Assembly: GCA_910588295.1 (NCBI GenBank)
Contig: CAJUQO010000047.1
Location: 1-25,877, forward strand
Reading direction: 5' to 3'
DNA from: an uncultured Lachnospiraceae bacterium
GTDB lineage: Bacteria; Bacillota; Clostridia; Lachnospirales; Lachnospiraceae
DNA length: 25,877 nt
In this document: in pieces, positions 1-6,510 of the stretch
How the letters are laid out: each line of letters opens with the position of its first letter
Numbering within the stretch: the first letter of the stretch is position 1
The notes under the pieces: generated by a model
What the model was told of the DNA's origin: nothing
What the model saw: only the letters and a program-made list of their open reading frames with translations
The model's database searches: none
Position numbers and translations under genes: made by a program

Positions 1-54
1 GAACTCACGTATTCAGCTTGGAAGGCTGATGTTCTACCATTGAACCACACCTGC
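1..54 (-). tRNA. tRNA-Gly (TCC), 3' part cut by the window edge
   Basis: The reverse strand begins GCAGGTGTGGTTCAATGGTAG, a glycine tRNA acceptor stem and D-arm. An anticodon arm with 5-bp stem TCAGC/GCTGA and loop CTTCCAA follows, giving anticodon TCC. The T-arm starts at the window edge (GAGTTC), so the 3' end lies outside. It is 23 nt downstream of tRNA-Pro on the same strand and probably shares its transcript. Confidence 0.93.
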
Positions 55-77
55 AGGTCATATTCAATTCTGAGAGA

Positions 78-152
78 TCGGGGTGACAGGATTCGAACCT
101 GCGACCTCCTGGTCCCAAACCAGGCGCTCTAGCCAAGCTGAGCCACACCCCG
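78..152 (-). tRNA. tRNA-Pro (TGG)
   Basis: The reverse strand shows a complete cloverleaf. The acceptor stem is CGGGGTG/CACCCCG with discriminator A. The anticodon arm is CCTGG-TTTGGGA-CCAGG (anticodon TGG), and the T-loop is TTCGAAT. The bases after the discriminator are TCTC, so CCA is not encoded and must be added after transcription. It is the first gene of a two-tRNA transcript ending in tRNA-Gly. Confidence 0.96.
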
Positions 153-207
153 AGGGATTTACATGTCTTACTTCGTATCGACCCAATCTTTGCTCAACGC
201 ACGACCT

Positions 208-236
208 ATTGTACTACACGGCAGAGATGTTGTCAA
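208..236 (-). promoter_or_regulatory. Sigma-A promoter of the tRNA-Pro/tRNA-Gly transcript
   Basis: On the minus strand a perfect -35 box TTGACA (231-236) is separated by 17 bp from the -10 box TACAAT (208-213). Transcription would begin near position 201, about 50 nt upstream of tRNA-Pro. It lies just downstream of the sfsA stop codon, so the tRNAs do not depend on the sfsA operon for expression. Confidence 0.85.
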
Positions 237-256
237 CGTTTTTTTTCAGTTCGACA

Positions 257-934
257 TTATACCTCCACCAAAACCTCCCGGTCGATCCGCACGCCCTCCC
301 GGGATACCACGCAGTCCATGGCCCGTATGTGGACGCCTTTTTCCTTCGCCTCTTTCAGCGCTTCGCCGAATTCCCGATGGGTGCGCCAGTTCGGCGCCAT
401 CCTGGCTACGCCTTTCATCTGGATTACGAAAAGTATCCACGCCTCATAGCCCTGGCCGGCGGCCCGGATCAGCTCCCGCACATGTTTGACGCCCCTCTCC
501 GTGGGCGCGTCGGGAAACCGGGCCGTACCCCCGTCATTTAGAGTCACCCCCTTGACCTCCATAAATGCCCGCTTTCCTTCATACTCAAAATACAGGTCGA
601 ACCGGGACTGCCCAAAAGTTTTCTCTCTTTTTAAATAGGTAATCTCCCCAAAAGCCCCGCCTGCGAGCCACTCCTGCGCCAAAGCGTTCGGCAGCTGGGA
701 GTCTATGCTGACCATTCCCCCGTCTTTCATCACCGCCACCAGATCCCAGGCCGTCTTCCGATTCGGATTCTGTGCCTTTTCCAGAAAGACAGAGACCCCG
801 GGGAGCAGCAGCTCCCCCAGCCGCCCGGTATTCTTCACATGAACCGTCTCCCGGACACCTTCGATCATCACTTCTGCCGAGAAACGGTTGTTTCGTTTTA
901 CGAACGAAGCATCTATCAGTTTCGGATACCGCAT
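257..934 (-). CDS. sfsA: SfsA, sugar fermentation stimulation protein A (DNA/RNA nuclease-like)
   Basis: The 225-residue product matches SfsA in length and sequence throughout. The N-terminal third is the OB-fold-like part (FSAEVMIEG, HVKNTGRLGELLLPG). The C-terminal part holds the PD-(D/E)XK-type nuclease core, with Asp in RFDLYFEYEG and the ExK of FMEVKGVTLNDGG. The family binds DNA; in E. coli it was named for stimulating maltose fermentation genes, but its physiological role is unsettled. The start is supported by GGAAGGTGAT just upstream. It lies 18 bp after the ABC-F stop codon and is the last gene of the minus-strand operon. Co-location with an amylase-like gene is consistent with the historical sugar link, though this is only suggestive. 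Confidence 0.95.
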   Translation of the reverse strand: MRYPKLIDASFVKRNNRFSAEVMIEGVRETVHVKNTGRLGELLLPGVSVFLEKAQNPNRKTAWDLVAVMKDGGMVSIDSQLPNALAQEWLAGGAFGEITYLKREKTFGQSRFDLYFEYEGKRAFMEVKGVTLNDGGTARFPDAPTERGVKHVRELIRAAGQGYEAWILFVIQMKGVARMAPNWRTHREFGEALKEAKEKGVHIRAMDCVVSREGVRIDREVLVEV

Positions 935-952
935 ATCATCACCTTCCGTCTC

Positions 953-2749
953 TCACCCTTTCTGCGCCTCGATCTGTTCCGCCAGCTCGGTCAGATAGAC
1001 CCATCGCTCCATCTTCTCCTCTAGGGCCGCCTTCGTCTGCTCCTGCTCCGCCATGAGCTGGTTCAGCCGCACGAAATCGCTGGACGCCAGTCCCACTTGC
1101 CGTTCCAGATCTTCCAGCTTCTCCTCTAGGGCCGCGATATCCCCGTCGATCGTCTCATACTCCCGTTCTTCCTTGTAGCTGAAACGCAGCTTTCTCTGAT
1201 GGGGCCGCGTCTGCGGCGCCTTTTCTTTCTTCTTTTCCGGCAGAGGCTGCTTCCCTTCTTCAGGATGGCGCAGCCGGTAAGCCTCCAGGTAATCGGTATA
1301 GCCACCCTCATACTGCTCCAGCACACCGTTCTCACCGAAAGCGAAAATCCGATCCACCACGTTGTCCAGGAAATACCGGTCATGGGACACCGCGATCACA
1401 ATCCCGGAAAAAGCATCCAGGTAATCCTCCAGGATCGTCAACGTGGGGATGTCCAGGTCATTGGTGGGTTCGTCGAGAACCAGCACATTGGGCGAACCCA
1501 TCAGCACTTTTAAAAGATAGAGCCTCCGCTTTTCGCCGCCCGAGAGCCGGGATACCGGAGTGTACTGCATATCCGGCGAAAACAGAAAACGCTCCAGCAT
1601 CTGGGAGGCGCTGATCTGCCCCTCCTTCGTCTGGATATACTCCGCCACATCCCGGATGTCATCGATCACCCGCCGGCTGCCGTCCATATCCCCCACTTCC
1701 TGGGCAAAATAGCCCATGCGTATGGTATCGCCGATCTCCACGGTTCCCTGATCCGGGGCCACGGAGCCCATGAGGATATGCAGCAGCGTGGATTTGCCGC
1801 AGCCGTTGGGCCCGATGATGCCCAGCCGCTGATTTTTCAGCACGATATAGGAAAAATCCGAGATCAGCGTCCGCCCGCCGAAACTTTTCGTGATATGGGA
1901 AAATTCCACGGTCTTGCGGCCCATCCGCGTCCCCATGGAACCCATTTTCACCGTCTGCTCCTGCACCGGAGCGGCGCCGTTTTTCAGGGTTTCCAGCCTT
2001 TCCAGCCTGGCGCGCTGCTTGGTGGAACGGGCGCGGCAGCCCCTTTTCGCCCACTCCAGTTCCATGCGCATCACGCTCTGGCGCTTCCGCTCCGTGGCCA
2101 GCTCCATCTCCTGCCGTCTCGCCTTTCCCTCCAGGAATCCGGAATAGTTGGCCTGATAGCTGTACAGCTTCCCGTGATCGATCTCCAGGATCCGGTTGCT
2201 CACGCGGTCAAGAAAATATCGGTCGTGGGTGACCATGATCACCACGCCTCGGTACTGTATAAGGTAATCCTCCAGCCAGGCCACCATCTCATTGTCCAGA
2301 TGGTTGGTGGGTTCGTCCAGAGCCAGCACATCGACGGGCTGTACCAGGGTACGGGCCAGAGCCACCCGCTTTTTCTGGCCGCCGGAGAGATGATCCACCG
2401 GCTCCTCATAGTCCGTAAAACCCAGCCGGTTTAAAATCCGTTTCCCCTCAGCCTCCAGATCCCAGCCAATGCCCGCCTCACCATCGGTTACGCAGGACAG
2501 CACGGAGCTCCCCTCCGGAAAAACGGGGTTTTGGGGCAGACTGGCCACGCGCAGATTGCTCTGGCATATGACCTGACCGTCATCCGGTTCGCTAAGTCCC
2601 GCCGCAATTTTTAAAAACGTAGATTTGCCGGTGCCATTCACACCGACAATCCCGATCTTCTCTCCTTTTTCTATCCCGCAGGATACATCGTCGAGAACCA
2701 TCCTGTCCCCGAACAGTTTGCTCACATGTTCTATACTTAATATACTCAT
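953..2749 (-). CDS. ABC-F family ATPase, Uup/YfmR-like
   Basis: The product has 598 residues: two ABC ATPase domains in one chain, no membrane segments, and a C-terminal coiled coil. Domain 1 has Walker A GVNGTGKST (about 36-44), signature LSGGQ (121) and Walker B/Glu DEPTNHLD (145). Domain 2 has GPNGCGKST (about 313), LSGGE (402) and DEPTNDLD (426). A charged linker around residues 205-260 is the short ABC-F interdomain arm, and residues 520-598 form a charged coiled coil as in Uup and YfmR. ABC-F proteins act on the ribosome; YfmR/Uup relatives relieve stalled translation. Nothing points specifically to an antibiotic-resistance subtype. Its ATG overlaps the TGA of the upstream DUF5662 gene in an ATGA, indicating translational coupling. 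Confidence 0.93.
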   Translation of the reverse strand: MSILSIEHVSKLFGDRMVLDDVSCGIEKGEKIGIVGVNGTGKSTFLKIAAGLSEPDDGQVICQSNLRVASLPQNPVFPEGSSVLSCVTDGEAGIGWDLEAEGKRILNRLGFTDYEEPVDHLSGGQKKRVALARTLVQPVDVLALDEPTNHLDNEMVAWLEDYLIQYRGVVIMVTHDRYFLDRVSNRILEIDHGKLYSYQANYSGFLEGKARRQEMELATERKRQSVMRMELEWAKRGCRARSTKQRARLERLETLKNGAAPVQEQTVKMGSMGTRMGRKTVEFSHITKSFGGRTLISDFSYIVLKNQRLGIIGPNGCGKSTLLHILMGSVAPDQGTVEIGDTIRMGYFAQEVGDMDGSRRVIDDIRDVAEYIQTKEGQISASQMLERFLFSPDMQYTPVSRLSGGEKRRLYLLKVLMGSPNVLVLDEPTNDLDIPTLTILEDYLDAFSGIVIAVSHDRYFLDNVVDRIFAFGENGVLEQYEGGYTDYLEAYRLRHPEEGKQPLPEKKKEKAPQTRPHQRKLRFSYKEEREYETIDGDIAALEEKLEDLERQVGLASSDFVRLNQLMAEQEQTKAALEEKMERWVYLTELAEQIEAQKG

Positions 2750-3285
2750 TTTCCCAAAAATATATATTTTACATAGTCATACATGGCGTCCTCGCCATCC
2801 TGTGCCAGAATCGTTAAAATGTGCTCCAGCTGCCGTTTCGTCCTCTCATGGACAAACCACAGCTTTTTCTTATTTTTCAGAAAATACTGCAGCGGCATCT
2901 GGTTCGTATATTTTTCCTTATTATAGATCTGGGAGGCGCTGATCCGATCCATGGCCATCTCCGCCACGTACCGCCGCGGCATCGGCGCCCCCACCAGGGC
3001 CTCCATTTTTTTATCGGATTCGTAATCGATCCAGTATTCATAATGGTGACGGTTACGCCCCTTATGATGGAGCCAGGCGGTGGATACGCCGATATCCTCC
3101 CGCTCCGCATTATTGGGGCTGCGGATCCCCTGGTAGTAACGGCAGCCCACACGGAACTCCGTCCAGGAATATTTGGACAGGTCGTGCAGCAACCCCTGTT
3201 TATACAGCCCGACGCGGAAACATTTCTTCATAACCAGCATCTTATGGGCCGTGATCGTCCGAAAATGTGCAATTGCGTTTATCAT
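2746..3285 (-). CDS. DUF5662 family protein, possible HD-like metal-binding protein
   Basis: This 179-residue soluble protein of unknown function resembles DUF5662, which is common in Firmicutes. Its histidines resemble an HD-type metal site: H14, H34-D35 in LLHDLSKYS, H73-H74 in WLHHKGRNRHHYEYW, and H80-H81. The pattern H...HD...HH...HH is seen in HD-superfamily hydrolases, but the assignment to that fold is inference. The ATG follows the TAA of the GH13-like gene by 3 nt, and its own TGA overlaps the ATG of the ABC-F gene. It therefore sits in the middle of a tightly packed operon. The substrate is unknown. Confidence 0.85.
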   Translation of the reverse strand: MINAIAHFRTITAHKMLVMKKCFRVGLYKQGLLHDLSKYSWTEFRVGCRYYQGIRSPNNAEREDIGVSTAWLHHKGRNRHHYEYWIDYESDKKMEALVGAPMPRRYVAEMAMDRISASQIYNKEKYTNQMPLQYFLKNKKKLWFVHERTKRQLEHILTILAQDGEDAMYDYVKYIFLGK

Positions 3286-3288
3286 CCT

Positions 3289-5163
3289 TTATGCCTTACC
3301 TTCATAATTTTCATCATTAACCTGTGTATCCGCCTCGTCCGCGCACGGACGGGCACAGAGAATCCGAATGCTCCGGGCTGTCACCCGGGTCATTTTCTGG
3401 TCGTCCGCTTCCGTCTCCTCCCCCCGGGGCCTGTACACCTTTGCATCGGCGGTATCCGCCATCACATACCATTTCAGCCCTTTCGGCAGCCGGGGAAGGG
3501 CATAGGGGGCTTCCTGCCAGTACATATTGTAGACCACATAGAGAAATGCTTCCGTCTCCCCCTGAACATAAGCGCCGTTGTAGAGCATAGCCACACCGCG
3601 GCTGGACGGATCCGTCTCCACATACCAGGCACGGCTGCCATGGTAGGACAGATCCGGCGCGCCCAGGGATCTGTAATCCATATTTTTAGGCTGCGGCCGC
3701 ATGTGGAATACCGGGTGGGCTTTCCGGAATGCAGCCGTAGCTTTCACAAATTGAAGAAATTCCTGATCCCGGCTTTTCCGGCTCCAGTCCACCCAGCCCA
3801 TCGGGTTATCCTGGCAGTAGGCGTTGTTGTTGCCCTGCTGGCTGTTCCCCTGCTCATCCCCGGCGTACAGCATCGGCGTGCCCTGGGACAAAAAGAGCAT
3901 CAGGATGGCATTGCGCATCAGCCTGCCCCGCAGCTCCAGCACCGATTTCTTACGGGAAGGGCCTTCCTCGCCGCAGTTCCAGCTATAATTCTGGGCGCTT
4001 CCGTCCCTGTTCCCCTCGCCGTTATCCTCGTTATGCCGATAATCGTAACTGACCATATCCGCCAGCGTAAAGCCGTCATTACCCGCCACATAGTTCACCA
4101 CGCCGAAGCTGTCCGGGTTCCTCCGGTTCGCTTCGATAAAGGGCTGCACCATATCCTCGTCGCCTTTTAAAAAACGGCGGGCACAGCACTGAAAACCGAT
4201 ATCCGCTACCAGTACATTTTTATTTTCCGGCTTTTTCCCCTTAAAAAACCGTTCATCCGCCCAGGGAAGGATCAGGCGTGTCCGGGTAAAGAGCGGATCA
4301 CGCGTAAGCTCTTCATAGGAGATATTTTCTCCCAATACACGGAAGCCGTCCACACCGTACTCCCGCTTCCAGTGGTACAGCACCCTGCTAATCAGCGGCA
4401 TGTCCGTGTCACTGTCAAAGAAAAAGTCCATATAGCATTCCAGTCCCGCTTCATGGAGGGCATTCACCAGGTCGGCAAACTCCCGCCGGGGATTTTTCGT
4501 AGCGCAGTAAGATGCCTTGGGCACAAAATAATAGCCCCCCGTGTATCCCCAGAAATTCACCCGCTGGTTTTCCGATCCCGGCAAATCATATTTCCCCTGC
4601 CTTTTTTCGTCCTTTTCCAGAAAATCGTAGGCCGGCATCAGTTCCACAGCCGTGACGCCCAGTGATTGAATGTAGGGGATTTTCTCCTGGACGGCCTGAA
4701 ACGTACCCTTTTTCCTGGCCCTAGACGTGCGCTGCCGGGTGAAACCGCGCACGTGCAATTTGTAGACCACCATATCCTCCGGGGCGTAAAGATCCCGCTC
4801 CGGCCGATACGGCCCAGGCGCCTGATAGCCGCAGCGCACCTCCCCGCCCGCCTCGCCAAAGATCTCCCGCCCACGGATCACCACCGCATAGGGATCCGGC
4901 GTCACCCTGCCGTCCAGTATGAAATTGTAATCCCAGGGAAATGTTTTGATCCCCGGAAAAACAAGAGACGCATATTCGCCGCAAAAGCTTTCCGGGGGGT
5001 AGTCGATCTGCTGCAAAATCTCACCGGTTTCCTTTTTATACAGAAGCAGGCTGACCTCTTTGGCATCCTTTGCCCGGACGGCCGCCTGAAAGCCTTCCAC
5101 CGTCCTTGTGATACCGGGTATACCTGAAAAACCGGGTCTGCTGTCTTCAATCCTTTGTGCCAA
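3289..5163 (-). CDS. GH13 alpha-amylase/debranching-like protein with degenerate active site
   Basis: The product has 624 residues. Residues ~10-100 look like an N-terminal CBM48-type beta domain, followed by a GH13 barrel resembling GlgX/isoamylase debranching enzymes (VVYKLHVRGFT at 132, NFWGYTGGYYF at 203, GTPMLYAGDEQGNSQQGNNN at 428). Catalytic regions are altered. Region I, normally DVVxNH, reads DFFFDS (246-251). Region II reads GFRVL, so the nucleophile Asp is Leu277. Region III reads VADIG, with Asp321 where the acid/base Glu is expected. Region IV reads GNDGF, with Asn362 for His, although Asp363 is kept. It is probably non-catalytic, perhaps glucan binding or regulatory. The start is TTG, 7 nt after GGGAGGG. 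It is first in the operon with DUF5662, ABC-F and sfsA. Confidence 0.88.
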   Translation of the reverse strand: MAQRIEDSRPGFSGIPGITRTVEGFQAAVRAKDAKEVSLLLYKKETGEILQQIDYPPESFCGEYASLVFPGIKTFPWDYNFILDGRVTPDPYAVVIRGREIFGEAGGEVRCGYQAPGPYRPERDLYAPEDMVVYKLHVRGFTRQRTSRARKKGTFQAVQEKIPYIQSLGVTAVELMPAYDFLEKDEKRQGKYDLPGSENQRVNFWGYTGGYYFVPKASYCATKNPRREFADLVNALHEAGLECYMDFFFDSDTDMPLISRVLYHWKREYGVDGFRVLGENISYEELTRDPLFTRTRLILPWADERFFKGKKPENKNVLVADIGFQCCARRFLKGDEDMVQPFIEANRRNPDSFGVVNYVAGNDGFTLADMVSYDYRHNEDNGEGNRDGSAQNYSWNCGEEGPSRKKSVLELRGRLMRNAILMLFLSQGTPMLYAGDEQGNSQQGNNNAYCQDNPMGWVDWSRKSRDQEFLQFVKATAAFRKAHPVFHMRPQPKNMDYRSLGAPDLSYHGSRAWYVETDPSSRGVAMLYNGAYVQGETEAFLYVVYNMYWQEAPYALPRLPKGLKWYVMADTADAKVYRPRGEETEADDQKMTRVTARSIRILCARPCADEADTQVNDENYEGKA

Positions 5164-5308
5164 ATCTATTCCCTCCCGTTCTCTACTGGTTATCCACTTT
5201 AGATTCTATCAAATCCCGCAACTGCCCTGGGCCAATAGCAGTCATTCAAAACAATGGTTCAGCTTTTTTTGTGTGGTGGTACGCCTATGGGGCGCATGAA
5301 GGCTTACT
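5164..5308 (-). other. Intergenic gap between exoIII and the GH13-like operon
   Basis: No gene is visible here. The minus strand carries the GGGAGGG ribosome binding site for the GH13-like TTG start (about 5171-5177). I cannot point to a convincing promoter or a T-tract terminator, so whether exoIII and the GH13-like operon share a transcript is undecided. Confidence 0.5.
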
Positions 5309-6064
5309 TCACAGGTCTATATCCAGCTCTATGGGACAGTGATCGGATCCTTCTATGCCGGTATGGATCTTTGCATCTATGAGTTTTTCTCTCAGACAAT
5401 CGGAAACACAGAAATAATCGATACGCCAACCCGCATTTTTCTTCCTGGCCTGAAAACGGTAGCTCCACCAGGAGTATACCCCTTCCAGATCGGGATTAAA
5501 ATAGCGCCATGTATCGATAAACCCATTCTGAAGCAAGCGTGATATTTTTTCCCGTTCTTCATCCGTAAACCCGGCATTCTTCCGGTTTGTCTTCGGATTT
5601 TTCAAATCGATCTCCTGATGGGCCACATTGAGATCCCCGCAGAAAACGACCGGCTTGTCCTGCTCCAGTTTCTTTAAATAAGCAAAAAAATCGTCCTCCC
5701 ACCGCATACGGTAATCCAGACGGGCCAGTTCGTTCTGGGAATTGGGCGTGTACACGGTGACCAGATAATATTCCGGATATTCCAGCGTGATCAGGCGACC
5801 TTCGTGGTCATGGATATCAATGCCCATGCCGTACCGGACGTCCAGAGGCGCCTTTTTCGTAAAGACCGCCGTACCGGAATAGCCCTTTTTATCCGCATAA
5901 TTCCAGTATGCGCTGTAACCGGGCAGCTCCAGATTGATCTGCCCCGCCTGTAATTTACTCTCCTGTATACAAAATACGTCCGCATCCAGCTCCACGAACC
6001 GTTCTTTAAATCCCTTGGTGACGCAGGCTCTCAGTCCGTTGACGTTCCACGATACCAGCTTCAT
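5309..6064 (-). CDS. Exodeoxyribonuclease III (AP endonuclease, ExoA/XthA family)
   Basis: The 251-residue product belongs to the exonuclease III family of base-excision repair, which cleaves at abasic sites and trims 3' ends in a Mg-dependent reaction. Visible motifs in order: WNVNGLRA at the N-terminus (metal/phosphate Asn), IQESKLQ (metal Glu), YTPNSQN, FCGDLNVAH (Asp/Asn), WWSYRFQARKKNAGWRIDY and the terminal SDHCPIEL (catalytic His). All expected catalytic residues are present and the length is typical. The reading frame is open 10 codons upstream, but AGGAGG lies 11 nt before the internal ATG at 6064 and the protein family begins MKxxSWNVNG, so that start is chosen. Confidence 0.95.
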   Translation of the reverse strand: MKLVSWNVNGLRACVTKGFKERFVELDADVFCIQESKLQAGQINLELPGYSAYWNYADKKGYSGTAVFTKKAPLDVRYGMGIDIHDHEGRLITLEYPEYYLVTVYTPNSQNELARLDYRMRWEDDFFAYLKKLEQDKPVVFCGDLNVAHQEIDLKNPKTNRKNAGFTDEEREKISRLLQNGFIDTWRYFNPDLEGVYSWWSYRFQARKKNAGWRIDYFCVSDCLREKLIDAKIHTGIEGSDHCPIELDIDL

Positions 6065-6112
6065 TCCTGTGTGTCCCTCCTGTGTCATGTTCACATGTAT
6101 ATATTCTGGTAC

Positions 6113-6118
6113 ATTATA
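6113..6118 (-). promoter_or_regulatory. Probable -10 box for the exoIII gene
   Basis: The minus strand reads TATAAT about 50 nt upstream of the chosen exoIII start. The -35 region 17 bp further up (TTTCAG) is a poor match, so this is a moderate promoter candidate only. Confidence 0.45.
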
Positions 6119-6243
6119 TCATATTTCCTGCCGGTCTGAAACCCCCCGCATTGCAAAATTCGGGAAAATGTGAGGGAGAAGACTTTTTCTTCCGTCTCCT
6201 TCTCCGCTTCTTTATATTTATTTGTATGGTTTTTACGCGGATT

Positions 6244-6268
6244 TGCAGACGGTACAGAACCGTCTGCA
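6244..6268. repeat. Perfect inverted repeat, 10-bp stem
   Basis: The arms TGCAGACGGT and ACCGTCTGCA are exact reverse complements around the loop ACAGA. It is 240 nt upstream of the decarboxylase and on the far side of the exoIII promoter. It could be an operator or an RNA hairpin. Confidence 0.7.
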
Positions 6269-6295
6269 GACTGGAAACAGCGTAAATTCATTTTC

Positions 6296-6326
6296 TCACA
6301 GCCGGGCACTCGCTGCGTGGCTGTGA
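6296..6326. repeat. Perfect inverted repeat, 8-bp stem
   Basis: The arms TCACAGCC and GGCTGTGA are exact reverse complements around a 15-nt GC-rich loop. No T-tract follows on either strand. Confidence 0.65.
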
Positions 6327-6459
6327 AATAAAGAAAGGACTGCTGTATTCTCCCCGCTACTTGTGGTACAATCACATTACATAGACTTTTCACACAGAAA
6401 GGAGACGAAATTTTATTCCTGCAAGCGAAAGCTTTACCAACAGCCGCCATTGACCCAAA

Positions 6460-6510
6460 ATGAAGATTCATTTTCCGGCTGATCTGTCGGATAAAAAGTA
6501 CATGTTATGA
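6460..6510 (+). CDS. Possible 16-codon leader ORF coupled to the decarboxylase gene
   Basis: This short ORF encodes MKIHFPADLSDKKYML. Its stop TGA (6508-6510) overlaps the decarboxylase ATG (6507-6509) in an ATGA, as in translationally coupled pairs. The decarboxylase has no good Shine-Dalgarno site of its own, which makes coupling plausible. The leader itself also lacks a clear ribosome binding site, so it may be a chance ORF. Confidence 0.3.
   Translation: MKIHFPADLSDKKYML

Larger units (their letters stand above)
6119..6459. other. Gap upstream of the decarboxylase gene, with two perfect hairpins
   Basis: No convincing gene is visible. Two perfect inverted repeats lie close together: 6244-6253/6259-6268 (10 bp, 5-nt loop) and 6296-6303/6319-6326 (8 bp, 15-nt loop). 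Neither is followed by a T-tract on either strand, so they are not typical terminators. A TACAAT box (6367-6372) could be a -10 for the decarboxylase but has no good -35. AAAGGAG at 6398-6404 has no ATG, GTG or TTG at a normal distance. Confidence 0.5.

Noticed and set aside
2821..4170. 449-codon plus-strand frame opposite the GH13-like gene
   Set aside because: It is His/Pro/Arg-rich, as expected for the complement of a GC-rich gene, and spans two well-supported minus-strand genes.
6091..6471. 126-codon minus-strand frame upstream of exoIII
   Set aside because: It has no recognisable domain or good ribosome site, and its composition is irregular and Cys-rich. It overlaps the exoIII promoter and the hairpins.
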